DNA of 64,000 nt from an uncultured Chitinophagaceae bacterium (lineage in GTDB: Bacteria > Bacteroidota > Bacteroidia > Chitinophagales > Chitinophagaceae), in NCBI GenBank assembly GCA_937958995.1, contig CALGAP010000006.1:62001-126000 (forward strand). The letters run 5' to 3'. Below, one piece after another: positions 26,393-35,068 of this stretch. Made by a program: the position numbers and the translations under genes. The notes under the pieces were generated by a model. It was given only the letters and a program-made list of their open reading frames with translations. It did no database searches and was not told the DNA's origin. Within the stretch, counting starts at the first letter, position 1; every line of letters starts with the position of its first letter.

Positions 26393-26461
26393 AAGATTGT
26401 GCCCGATTTCCAATTTCCTCACCCTATAGTCTGCACCCTACACCTGAAACCCAAACAATCC

Positions 26462-26469
26462 TACATTTG
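26462..26469 (+). promoter_or_regulatory. -7 element of trmD (leaderless type)
   Basis: TACATTTG matches TAnnTTTG exactly and is followed by CCGC and then ATG 26474. A CCTGAAACCCAAAC tract lies directly upstream. It supports 26474 over the longer frame from 26399. Confidence 0.6.
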
Positions 26470-26473
26470 CCGC

Positions 26474-27160
26474 ATGCATATCGACATTATTTCTGTACTA
26501 CCCGAACTACTGGAAAGCCCCTTTGCTCATTCCATTATGAAACGCGCGCGCGAAAAGGGATTGCTGGAAGTGGAAGTGCATCATTTACGCAAATGGGCTG
26601 TGAATGAATACGGCCAGGTAGATGATTACCAATATGGCGGCGGTGCAGGCATGGTAATGATGTGCGAGCCGCTGGCCAACGCTATAGAAACCTTGCAGAA
26701 AGAAAGAACCTTCGACGAAATTATTTACCTCACTCCCGACGGCGAAAGATTTACGCAGCCGATGGCCAACCAATTATCATTGAAAAATAATCTGCTGCTT
26801 ATCTGCGGCCACTACAAAGGCATCGATGAACGCATACGCGAACACTTCGTCACCAAAGAAATTTCTATCGGCGATTATGTTTTAAGCGGTGGTGAGCTGG
26901 CCGCAGCCGTGGTGGTTGACGCAGTAGGAAGATTATTACCCGGCGTATTAAACGACGAAACTTCGGCCCTCATGGATTCCTTCCAGGACAACCTGCTGGC
27001 GCCTCCCGTCTACACTCGTCCAGCCGATTTCCGCGGCTGGAAAGTGCCGGATATCCTGTTGAGCGGCGACCTCAAAAAAATTGAAGAGTGGCGCTATGAG
27101 CAAGCCCTCAAACGCACCACCGAGCGCCGCCCCGATCTCCTGGACAAAGAACAATCATAG
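26474..27160 (+). CDS. trmD: tRNA (guanine37-N1)-methyltransferase TrmD
   Basis: 228 residues. Family motifs: HIDIISVLPELLESPFAHSIMKRA at the start, YGGGAGMVMMCEP, LLICGHYKGIDERI and SIGDYVLSGGELAA, which form the trefoil knot and SAM site. It methylates G37 next to the anticodon to prevent frameshifting. In many bacteria it belongs to rpsP-rimM-trmD-rplS; here it lies about 12 kb away from rpsP-rimM on the other strand. A hairpin at 27250-27275 probably ends its transcript. Confidence 0.96.
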   Translation: MHIDIISVLPELLESPFAHSIMKRAREKGLLEVEVHHLRKWAVNEYGQVDDYQYGGGAGMVMMCEPLANAIETLQKERTFDEIIYLTPDGERFTQPMANQLSLKNNLLLICGHYKGIDERIREHFVTKEISIGDYVLSGGELAAAVVVDAVGRLLPGVLNDETSALMDSFQDNLLAPPVYTRPADFRGWKVPDILLSGDLKKIEEWRYEQALKRTTERRPDLLDKEQS

Positions 27161-27249
27161 TAACATCACATCATCCGTGCAATCCGCGTAAAACGGCAAA
27201 TCCGAGATAAGATCCGCGCTCCATCCGCAACATCTCAATAAAATTAAAA

Positions 27250-27275
27250 GCCCGGCATCCTCACGAACGCCGGGC
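27250..27275. terminator. Terminator hairpin between trmD and the GH31 gene
   Basis: GCCCGGC (27250-27256) pairs with GCCGGGC (27269-27275). T-rich sequence follows on the plus strand and AT-rich sequence on the other side, so it may act for both strands. Confidence 0.55.
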
Positions 27276-27321
27276 CTTTCTATCTCTGCAAAGCACGATC
27301 AATCAACTCTGATGCGACGGT

Positions 27322-27393
27322 TTAGGCTATCAGGTAGATGAGTCCGTAAACGGCCATTTGCATCAATAAGCTAAGTAGAATGGTCTTCTTCAT
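27322..27393 (-). CDS. Possible 23-residue membrane peptide
   Basis: The minus strand codes for a basic start (MKKT) followed by 19 mainly hydrophobic residues (ILLSLLMQMAVYGLIYLIA) and a TAA stop. It is too short for ordinary gene calling. It lies in a 405-bp gap behind the GH31 gene on the same strand. The hydrophobic length fits one membrane span or a signal sequence. No clear Shine-Dalgarno or TAnnTTTG box is seen, so expression is uncertain. Confidence 0.3.
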   Translation of the reverse strand: MKKTILLSLLMQMAVYGLIYLIA

Positions 27394-27565
27394 AGGGACG
27401 AATTTTTATCCCTATAAATGCACGCCCCGTGCCAAACTCATTTTATCCAGATAGGAGTTTTACGCCGGTAATTTGACAGCAATTTCCCTATGAAAAAGTT
27501 TTTCCGCTGAAAGGCAACGCGTTAATTTTTTTCCACCGTTATATTCCGTAGTAATTCTTCGATGA

Positions 27566-30037
27566 TCATTTTTTATCGATATCCACGGTCATGGGTTTTC
27601 CGTCGAATTCCACCACTACATATTCATTTTCTTTTTGCTGAAACGCATCACGCTGTTTACCCAATGCGCTTGCAGGCAAATGCTTGCCATTTACGGCCAC
27701 ATCGGGCGCTATACCCGAGCCAGCAATCTCGATGCGGAACTTCCGCTTGCTGCGGCGGCTGTAATTGTTGGGATTGTTGGTAGTAATTTCAATGGTGATG
27801 GCATTTCCGCGCGCAATGCCTTTGAAAGTCACCAATTCATAGTCGGCTTTTTCAAGTGTTTTAGTGGTGTTGCCATCATCATCAAACCATACATAAGTGC
27901 TGGTCTGGGAGGATGGATAATAGCGAATAGTGATTTCCTTTGTATCGTATTCTTCTGTAGAACTAACGGGTTCTTTGGTAATCCAGAGCGGGATAAAACT
28001 ACCTTCCTTTACATAAACTGTGATGTTCTTAATATCAACGTTCACGTTTACATTTTGGCCGCCTTCGGTGATGGCATTGTCAATATAGCTATACCATTTT
28101 CCTTTTGGCAAATAAACCATGCGCGCTGTAGCGCCGGCGGAAGTCACAGGTGCCACCACGATATTTTCTCCCCAGAAATACTGGTCTTCGGCTTTATAGG
28201 CTGCGCTGTCGCTGAAATTGTAATAATACATCGGGCGCATCAGCGGGCGGCCAAACACAGCCTGCTCGTAGGTGAGCGTATAGTTGTAAGGTAAGAATTG
28301 ATAACGCAGGTTAATATAATTCCGAACAATAGTTCTTGTTGGCTCGTCCCAGAGCGCAGGTTCCGAAGGAATGCTCTTGATAGAAGGATCCAGGTCTTCC
28401 AGCGCAGTGCCGTGCGGACGAAATACGGGTGTAAAGGCTGCAAACTGCAACCAGCGCGTGTATAGTTCAGGATCAGCATTGTCGGCCATGGCAAAACCGC
28501 CGGCATCGGAATGCACATAGGGCAGGCCGCTCACACTCATACCCAGCATCACCAATGGCTGCGATTTTAAACCGCTCCAGTTGCGCGCCACATCGCCCGT
28601 CCAGGGAAATACACTATAGCGCTGACTGCCTGCAAAACCTGCGCGGTTCAAATGAAACAGACGCACCGAGGGATAATCGGACGCATATTTCTCATACAAC
28701 ATTCTGCTCCAGTAATGACCATACAAATTATGCACTTCATCGGCTTTCATTGGTCGCGCCACGCCGTAATCTTTCAGGTTGTGCACCATATCCTGCGGAT
28801 GCTTTTCCGGCTCACCCAGGTCAACCCACCAGCCGGCCACACCGTTACCGATTTGTTTCCTGTAGTATTTCCAGATCCAGTCCTGCGATTTTTTCTGAAA
28901 TACATCCAGCAGTCCGCCCACTCCAAAATAAAAATCGCTGAGCATATATGGCTGCCCCGACGCATCAGTGGCGAGATATGGCTTTGCCTCTTCAAAAGTT
29001 TTTGTCTTGCGAAGAAAAAATGGCTCCGTAATCAGGATAGATTTCAGTTTATAATTATTTCTGAATCCTTCAATCATCGCTTTCGGGTTGGGCCATTTTT
29101 CTGTGTTCAGCCAGTCGAGGTTGCCGAGTGTCCCTTTTATACTATCGCCAAACCAGAACAGGTCGAAGATGAGCCCATCCATCGGGAATTTTTCGGCCTT
29201 CATTTTTTCCACCACTTCTTTTACCTGCGCCTCGCTGCGGTAACCAAAGCGCGACACAAAATTGCCCAGCGCCCAGCGCGGCGGCAGTGGCTGACGCCCC
29301 GTAAGCGCCGTATAATTTTTCATGATCTCATCCAGATTCTTCCCGAAAATCACGTAAAAGGTCAGCTCGCCGCTTACAAAAGCAGCCTCCAGCACATTTT
29401 TGTCGGTGAGGCCAATATCGATATATCCTTTGCTGGGATTGTCGAAGAAAATACCATATCCATTGGAGGAAATGATGAAAGGCACCGAGAAGTTGAGGTT
29501 GTCCGCACCTAACCCATATCCATAAACAGGATTATTATACAGGTTGAAACGGTACCCACGACGGTTTTGCGGCAGCGCTCTCCCGCCGCCACCAAAAATC
29601 TGTTCGCCATCGCTCAGCTGAAACCGAAAACCGCGATGTTCCCCTTCGGCAAAATAGGCAGCGTTCTTCACCTTCACCTCCCGGCCAATGCGGTAATAAA
29701 ATCTTTCGCGCTGAATGACCACGCTGGCCTGGTTGTCCCATTCCACCGTCTGCGAAACTCCACCTGTAATTTTTGTATTTAACGAGGCTGGCTTCGCAAT
29801 AACCGCATCAGAAATTTGCTCACCCGTTTTATAGTCAGCGGGCTTGTAAGTGGTCTTAATAATTGCCTGCGTGAAAGACTGAAAAATCCATTCGCCTTCC
29901 TTTGCCTTGTAACCCACCCAGGTTGACTTACCCACTGTGGGCTCTTTACCAACAGTATTTACGGTTAGCTGCGCATGAACGCTGAAGAAGAGAAAGAGTA
30001 AGAGTACGCTGGTGAGGATTCTTTTTGTATCAGGCAT
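27566..30037 (-). CDS. Glycoside hydrolase family 31 (alpha-glucosidase/xylosidase type)
   Basis: 823 residues from ATG 30037, which begins a signal peptide (MPDTKRILTSVLLLFLFFSVHAQ); the frame's upstream ATG at 30100 would bury it. An N-terminal beta-sandwich (about 95-240) precedes the GH31 barrel with GLIFDLFWFGD and the nucleophile Asp406 in GWWVDLGEPEKH. A downstream FPWTGDVARNW supplies the likely acid/base aspartate, and SDAGGFA follows. C-terminal beta domains end with a DUF5110-like region. It cleaves alpha-glucosidic or xylosidic bonds in exported form; the exact sugar is unknown. A CGAAAC-repeat tract lies directly before its start. Confidence 0.9.
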   Translation of the reverse strand: MPDTKRILTSVLLLFLFFSVHAQLTVNTVGKEPTVGKSTWVGYKAKEGEWIFQSFTQAIIKTTYKPADYKTGEQISDAVIAKPASLNTKITGGVSQTVEWDNQASVVIQRERFYYRIGREVKVKNAAYFAEGEHRGFRFQLSDGEQIFGGGGRALPQNRRGYRFNLYNNPVYGYGLGADNLNFSVPFIISSNGYGIFFDNPSKGYIDIGLTDKNVLEAAFVSGELTFYVIFGKNLDEIMKNYTALTGRQPLPPRWALGNFVSRFGYRSEAQVKEVVEKMKAEKFPMDGLIFDLFWFGDSIKGTLGNLDWLNTEKWPNPKAMIEGFRNNYKLKSILITEPFFLRKTKTFEEAKPYLATDASGQPYMLSDFYFGVGGLLDVFQKKSQDWIWKYYRKQIGNGVAGWWVDLGEPEKHPQDMVHNLKDYGVARPMKADEVHNLYGHYWSRMLYEKYASDYPSVRLFHLNRAGFAGSQRYSVFPWTGDVARNWSGLKSQPLVMLGMSVSGLPYVHSDAGGFAMADNADPELYTRWLQFAAFTPVFRPHGTALEDLDPSIKSIPSEPALWDEPTRTIVRNYINLRYQFLPYNYTLTYEQAVFGRPLMRPMYYYNFSDSAAYKAEDQYFWGENIVVAPVTSAGATARMVYLPKGKWYSYIDNAITEGGQNVNVNVDIKNITVYVKEGSFIPLWITKEPVSSTEEYDTKEITIRYYPSSQTSTYVWFDDDGNTTKTLEKADYELVTFKGIARGNAITIEITTNNPNNYSRRSKRKFRIEIAGSGIAPDVAVNGKHLPASALGKQRDAFQQKENEYVVVEFDGKPMTVDIDKK

Positions 30038-30045
30038 ATAAAAAA

Positions 30046-30210
30046 GTTTCGGGTTTCGTGTTTGGAGTTTCGAATTCTTTATTTCGAGATCCGTTTCCAA
30101 TTCCTGGGTCGCTACTGCAATTTAAAACGGCAGTATCATATACAAATCCCAAAAACCAGGAACGAAGCTCGCATTAAAGTACCCGAAACTCCAAACCCGA
30201 AACCCGAAAC
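30046..30210. repeat. 27-bp inverted repeat of CGAAAC units, 111-nt spacer
   Basis: The left arm (30046-30072) and right arm (30184-30210) are reverse complements at 26 of 27 bases; both are made of CGAAAC units joined by TCCAAAC. The 111-nt centre holds a second, 7-bp inverted pair (TTCCTGG / CCAGGAA). It fills the 191-bp gap between two minus-strand genes. It has the form of a small palindromic mobile or REP-like element. Confidence 0.6.
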
Positions 30211-30228
30211 CGTAAGTCCGTTCAGGGT

Positions 30229-30948
30229 TTACTGCATTTCAAACACTTTCGGATCAATTTCTTTATTCACTTCCACTTTCCTGTTTTTGATGGTAAGTGT
30301 GAAGCCCTGTGGCAGGTTCAGCTCGGTAGTATTGGCGGTCACATAGCCGTAGTCTGTCTTTTGGTAATCTGAATAAACCAGTGTGGTTTCCATGTCCTGG
30401 CCATCAACCTGTGCTTTGACCACTGTCTTCAGTATATAGTATGTGTTGGGATCGATGTAGAACATCATTTCAGTACCTTCGGCAGTGTTCAGTTTCAACT
30501 TGAAGGCATTTACGCCGCCCACATTTTCAGTGCCTGCCAGTTCGGCCTTGTGACCTTTGGAGGCATAATCGTACAAGGGACCTGCTGGTTCAAGGTTAGA
30601 CCTGTTCATTTTCACCTGGTCTTCTGGCAGCGGCTCGGGGCTTGTCTGGCCCATCATCGGGTTAATAGCCCAACCACCTTTATCGGTAACCACCTGGATA
30701 ATTTTCTGGCCACCGAAATCCATTTCATTGCGATAGCCTTTCCCGGTGAGGATATAGGTGATGCCCGGCGCCTGCTGGCCCATCACGTCGATGTCGTACT
30801 CAGTATAGAGAGTTTTGATGGCGGCGATCTTTTCTTTGCCACCAATTGCTTGAATATGCTTGCTGATAATTTCGTCTGCAGTCTGAGCCTGCGTAAGACC
30901 GGCCACTAAAACGAAGGCAGCCGCCATAGCAATACGTAAGGATTTCAT
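30229..30948 (-). CDS. Periplasmic LolA-like outer-membrane lipoprotein-sorting fold protein
   Basis: 239 residues with a signal peptide (MKSLRIAMAAAFVLVAGLTQAQ). The mature part begins TADEIISKHIQAIGGKEKIAAIKTLYTEYDIDV and continues as curved beta-sheet strands with FKLKLNTAEGTEMMFYIDPNTYYILKTV, the pattern of LolA-like/DUF4292-like domains. Such proteins carry lipoproteins or other lipids across the periplasm, but many family members have unknown ligands. It lies upstream of GH31 on the same strand with a palindromic element between them. Confidence 0.75.
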   Translation of the reverse strand: MKSLRIAMAAAFVLVAGLTQAQTADEIISKHIQAIGGKEKIAAIKTLYTEYDIDVMGQQAPGITYILTGKGYRNEMDFGGQKIIQVVTDKGGWAINPMMGQTSPEPLPEDQVKMNRSNLEPAGPLYDYASKGHKAELAGTENVGGVNAFKLKLNTAEGTEMMFYIDPNTYYILKTVVKAQVDGQDMETTLVYSDYQKTDYGYVTANTTELNLPQGFTLTIKNRKVEVNKEIDPKVFEMQ

Positions 30949-31159
30949 TGGTTACTTTTTAATTTGGTTAATGATTTATTCGAAAGTCACAAAAGTTAGT
31001 GAACCGGTGCCTCAAAAAATTACAGGCCGACGATAAACTTTTCAATGACGGCCCAAATTTAGGGCTAATTTTATGGGCAACCGGATAAAGATGTAAAGCA
31101 CTTGCTACCGGTTGTATCTCAATGGGGAATACCCAATGTCCTTCATAATCAATTGAACT

Positions 31160-32836
31160 ATGCCCAGCATCAGCGGAAACTATGTAGATATCTGGTCAAA
31201 AAAGATTTATCCGGCCACCATCGATTTCGACAATGGCCGCATTACGGCCATTTCCCCAACACTACACCCCATACCCTCCACGGGGCACTATATACTACCG
31301 GGCTTTATTGACAGCCACGTGCATATCGAAAGCTCCATGCTGGTGCCCTCCGAATTTGCCCGCCTGGCGGTTGTGCATGGCACCGTGGCCACCATTAGCG
31401 ACCCTCATGAAATTGCCAATGTTTGTGGTATGAAAGGGGTGGAATATATGATTGAGAATGGAAAAACAGTACCCTTTCATTTTTATTTCGGAGCGCCCAG
31501 TTGCGTACCCGCCACCACCTTCGAATCGGCCGGGGCTACCCTGGATGCCGGAGAAGTGGCGACGCTTTTACAAAAACCCGAAATCAAATACCTGAGCGAG
31601 ATGATGAACTTCCCGGGTGTGCTGTTCAAAGACCCGGAAGTGATGAAAAAAATTGAGGCGGCCCGCCGCGCAGGCAAACCCATTGATGGGCATGCGCCGG
31701 GACTGATGGGTGAAAAAGCGGCGCAATATATTCGCGCCAATGGCGCCGAAGGCGAAGTAGTGATCAGCACCGACCACGAATGTTTTACCCGCGAAGAAGC
31801 GCTGGACAAGTTGCGCTATGGCATGAAGATCATCATTCGCGAAGGAAGCGCAGCCCGCAATTTCGACGCCCTTATTGATCTGCTGCACGATTATCCCGAT
31901 CATATACTTTTCTGCAGCGATGACAAACATCCCGATAGTCTTGTGGCTGGTCATATCAACCAGCTTTGCGCACGTGCCGTAGCGAGAGGTATCGATCTGT
32001 ACAAAGTATTAAACGCCGCCTGCGTAAACCCGGTATTACATTATGGTCTTGATGTGGGCCTGCTGCGCGTGGGCGACAGCGCCGATTTTGTGGTGGTGAA
32101 CGACCTGGAAAAATTCAGTGTAAAGCAAACCTGGATCAGTGGTGAACTGGTTGCTGAAAACGGGCGATCGCTTATCGAAACAAAACGTGCGGGCGAGATC
32201 AATAATTTCCGTTGCACCCCCATAAAGGCCCATGACCTGCACGTGCCTGGCAACGACAGGACGGAAATGAACGTGATAGAAGCGCTGGACGGGCAGCTGA
32301 TCACCAACAAACTGCGGGTGACACCCACGGTGCAGAATGGGTTAATCGTGAGCGATACTTCGAAAGACATTCTGAAGATAGTCGTGGTAAACAGGTATTT
32401 TCCGGCCGCGCCGGCGGTTGCTTTCATAAAAAATTTTGGCTTGAAATCGGGGGCAATTGCTTCTTCGGTGGCGCACGACAGCCATAACATAGTAGCCGTT
32501 GGCGTAAGGGATGAGGATATTGCCGCCGCGGTAAACCTGGTGATCGATCATAAGGGTGGTGTCAGCTGCGTAGGGCCGCAGGCCTCAATGGTGCTGGCCC
32601 TTCCCGTAGCCGGACTGATGAGTGCGGAAGACGGTTATAAGACGGCAGAGGCCTATACGGCCATCGATGCTATGGCCAAATCGCTGGGCTCCCAACTTTC
32701 TGCCCCCTTTATGACACTGTCGTTTATGGCCCTGCTGGTGATCCCCCACCTCAAGCTGAGCGACCTGGGGCTATTCGACGGCGATAGTTTCAGCATTATC
32801 GAGCGCGTAAACGCGACGGTTAACCATAAGGGCTAA
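31160..32836 (+). CDS. ade: Adenine deaminase
   Basis: 558 residues, matching the AdeC type. Motifs: HYILPGFIDSHVHIESSMLVPSEFARLAVVHGTVATISDPHEIANV at the N-terminus (metal histidines), FCSDDKHPDSLV in the middle and the domain DSHNIVAVGVRDEDIAAAVN near the C-terminus. It converts adenine to hypoxanthine and ammonia in purine salvage, using Mn2+ or Fe2+. It is divergent from the LolA-like gene, with 211 bp between them. A 241-bp gap follows that shows no feature. Confidence 0.95.
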   Translation: MPSISGNYVDIWSKKIYPATIDFDNGRITAISPTLHPIPSTGHYILPGFIDSHVHIESSMLVPSEFARLAVVHGTVATISDPHEIANVCGMKGVEYMIENGKTVPFHFYFGAPSCVPATTFESAGATLDAGEVATLLQKPEIKYLSEMMNFPGVLFKDPEVMKKIEAARRAGKPIDGHAPGLMGEKAAQYIRANGAEGEVVISTDHECFTREEALDKLRYGMKIIIREGSAARNFDALIDLLHDYPDHILFCSDDKHPDSLVAGHINQLCARAVARGIDLYKVLNAACVNPVLHYGLDVGLLRVGDSADFVVVNDLEKFSVKQTWISGELVAENGRSLIETKRAGEINNFRCTPIKAHDLHVPGNDRTEMNVIEALDGQLITNKLRVTPTVQNGLIVSDTSKDILKIVVVNRYFPAAPAVAFIKNFGLKSGAIASSVAHDSHNIVAVGVRDEDIAAAVNLVIDHKGGVSCVGPQASMVLALPVAGLMSAEDGYKTAEAYTAIDAMAKSLGSQLSAPFMTLSFMALLVIPHLKLSDLGLFDGDSFSIIERVNATVNHKG

Positions 32837-33077
32837 CCGATCATAAAGAAAGACGGACTGAAACTATGTTGCTTGTCTGCGATCATTTAATTTTCCCAGA
32901 ACCAAAAAGATGAGCCGATTAGTATTGATCTTAAATAATTCTTTATATCTTTAAAAATATCTCTCAGCCGCTTAGGCTTTCCTTTGAAGTGCCATAGACC
33001 AGAATCATTATCCTTCTCCGCCACCCTGGTTTTTGAATATAACCCTGATTTGTAAACCCTGAATCTGAATCGTCTCT

Positions 33078-33719
33078 ATGTCATCTATCAATCTACCTAC
33101 TACAGGTCAATGGATGTCTAAGCCCGAAACAAAGGAATCCCCCTTTGTTACTCTTGCTAAAACCATTTACCCCAACCTCAGTGCCGCCGCCGAAGAATAT
33201 GCCAACGAGCATAGTTTCCCGCATCGCCTGCGCAAGGGCGAGATGCTGGTGACTGCCGGCGAAATCTGCCATGCCATTTATTATGTGAAGCGCGGCATTC
33301 TGCGCGGTTATGTAAAAGATGGAATCAAAGAAATCACTACCTGGATTACCGGCGAGACTGAACTGGTAAGCTCCATATCGAGTTTCGACCTGCAGATACC
33401 TTCTGTGGAAAATGTGCAGGCCATCGAAGACTGCGAACTGGTGGGTCTTACCTATGAGCACCTCGAATATATGTACGAACATTTTCCCGAGGTGAATATC
33501 GTTGGCCGCAAGATATTACAGCAATACTACCGCGATGCGGAAGAGCGTGCCTTTATTGCGCGTCTCACCGAAGCCACCTCCAAATACAAGCGCTTCATTG
33601 CCACCAAGAGCGATATGCTCAACCGCGTGCCGCTGAAATTCATCGCCTCCTATCTCGGCATGACATTGGAAACGCTCAGCAGGATCAGGAGTAAGCTGTC
33701 GAGGAGTAACGGCATCTGA
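33078..33719 (+). CDS. Crp/Fnr-family transcription regulator
   Basis: 213 residues; an ATG at 33114 is an alternative start. A cyclic-nucleotide-binding-like barrel (about 45-135: HRLRKGEMLVTAGEICHAIYYVKRGILRGYV) is followed by a C-terminal HTH (LKFIASYLGMTLETLSRIRSKL). It resembles Bacteroidota Crp-like regulators with unknown effector. It lies 117 bp before the LiaF-like cluster on the same strand and could regulate it. Confidence 0.85.
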   Translation: MSSINLPTTGQWMSKPETKESPFVTLAKTIYPNLSAAAEEYANEHSFPHRLRKGEMLVTAGEICHAIYYVKRGILRGYVKDGIKEITTWITGETELVSSISSFDLQIPSVENVQAIEDCELVGLTYEHLEYMYEHFPEVNIVGRKILQQYYRDAEERAFIARLTEATSKYKRFIATKSDMLNRVPLKFIASYLGMTLETLSRIRSKLSRSNGI

Positions 33720-33836
33720 CGCCATTTTCACCGACATTTCCCCGCTGTTCACCGACTTCCTCCCTCCGCCAGCCTGTAGGGTGTTGGCGCAGGGATTTAT
33801 TGCCTATAGTTTTGGGTAAAAATAAAATCTACGACT

Positions 33837-34658
33837 ATGGACAGAATGGAAAGGCGCGAAGAGAGAAGAGCGAGGAAACTGGCGAGAAGAGGAGCAAGGA
33901 GAAGGGCCCAGAACCAGGGCAGCGCGCTGGCAGGAATTCTCCTGCTGATAGTAGGTGGCGCGCTCATCTTACGAGAGCTTGGCTACCCCCTGCCCCGCTG
34001 GCTGTTTACCTGGCCGATGATACTGATCATCGTTGGCTTTTTTATCGGCGCCATGAACCGCTTCCGCGACCTGGGCTGGCTGATCCTTTGCGCAGTCGGC
34101 TTCTTTTTCCTGGCCGACCGTATATGGCCAGGTTTTGAATTCCGCGATTTTGTCATTCCGGCTGCTATCATACTCGTGGGACTATTACTCTTGCTTCGCC
34201 CGCGCCTGGGAGGCAACCAACCCTTTTGCCGGGTTCATGGCAGAAGGTGGGAAGAAGGTGAAGACGAAGACAATTTTGAGCCACCCCATGTAGCCGCCGC
34301 CGCATCAGCCAAAGGCAACAAAGAAGATATACTGGATGTGGCCGCCGTTTTCGGTGCCGTGAAAAAAAATCTTTACTCCAAAACATTTAAGGGCGGCGAA
34401 ATCGTCTCCGTATTTGGGGGCGTGGATCTCGACTTGTCGCAGGCCGACTTTGAAGGAAAGATTGTGATTGAATCGGTCAACATTTTCGGTGGCGCCACGC
34501 TCATCGTACCACCTACCTGGCAGGTACGTTCTGAAGCAGTAGCCATTTTTGGCGGCATTGAAGACAAACGTAAGCGCTTCGAAGCGCAGTCGCCTGAAAA
34601 GATACTGGTGCTGGAAGGTTTTGTGATGTTTGGAGGAATTGAAATAAAAAGTTACTGA
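33837..34658 (+). CDS. LiaF-like four-helix membrane protein
   Basis: 273 residues. A basic N-terminus (1-28, Arg/Lys-rich) precedes four membrane helices (about 31-47, 57-75, 79-95 and 107-121). The C-terminal part (about 165-273) has four FGG(V/A/I) turns (VFGGV, IFGGA, IFGGI, MFGGI), the signature of the LiaF/DUF2154 fold. In Firmicutes LiaF inhibits the LiaRS cell-wall stress system. Here a kinase and a LytTR regulator follow 400 bp later, so a similar controlling role is a fair inference. Confidence 0.82.
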   Translation: MDRMERREERRARKLARRGARRRAQNQGSALAGILLLIVGGALILRELGYPLPRWLFTWPMILIIVGFFIGAMNRFRDLGWLILCAVGFFFLADRIWPGFEFRDFVIPAAIILVGLLLLLRPRLGGNQPFCRVHGRRWEEGEDEDNFEPPHVAAAASAKGNKEDILDVAAVFGAVKKNLYSKTFKGGEIVSVFGGVDLDLSQADFEGKIVIESVNIFGGATLIVPPTWQVRSEAVAIFGGIEDKRKRFEAQSPEKILVLEGFVMFGGIEIKSY

Positions 34659-34698
34659 GATAGTTTCTCATCAGATCACAAATTTAATCTATCAAGTT

Positions 34699-35058
34699 AT
34701 GAGTTGGTTTCTGGCAAAAATTGTGTACAGAATTGTGTGCGGCAATGGCGACCATACGCCACAGTTTGATGAGCAACTAAGGCTGATAGAAGCAGATGAT
34801 GCCGACACAGCCTTTGAAAAAGCAATAGCCATTGGAAAGCAAGAACAGGAATCGTTCCTGAACCAGAAGCAACACCTGGTGCAGTGGCAGTTTGTAAATG
34901 TAAGTGAACTGTACCGCATATCAGCACTGATCGACGGTGCGGAGTTGTATGCCAGGGTGCAGGAAACAGACAATGCCGATATGTATATTCAAACGGTTCA
35001 TAAAAAAGCTGAACATATAAAGCAGAACATTACACACAAATATTTGCAACTGTTCTAA
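34699..35058 (+). CDS. DUF4288 family protein
   Basis: 119 residues, no signal peptide. MSWFLAKIVYRIVCGNGDHTPQFDEQLRLIEADDADTAFEKAIAIG is the family's opening, and the rest is alternating strands and helices. The role of DUF4288 is unknown. It lies 40 bp after the LiaF-like gene and 10 bp before the kinase gene, so it is part of the same operon. Confidence 0.75.
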   Translation: MSWFLAKIVYRIVCGNGDHTPQFDEQLRLIEADDADTAFEKAIAIGKQEQESFLNQKQHLVQWQFVNVSELYRISALIDGAELYARVQETDNADMYIQTVHKKAEHIKQNITHKYLQLF

Positions 35059-35068
35059 ACCAACTATC

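Larger units (their letters stand above)
27161..27565. other. 405-bp gap after trmD: repeat words, hairpin and a possible small gene
   Basis: The first 75 bp hold ATCCGCG/ATCCGTG-type words. The middle has a GC-rich hairpin at 27250-27275 (AT-rich on both sides). The third part has a possible 23-codon minus-strand gene (27322-27393). The last 170 bp, including TAGGGA/TCCCTA arms at 27393-27414, show nothing that I can identify. Confidence 0.5.

Noticed and set aside
32837..33077. A small RNA gene in the 241-bp gap after ade
   Set aside because: No promoter-terminator pair or stable hairpin was found; AT-rich sequence alone is not enough.
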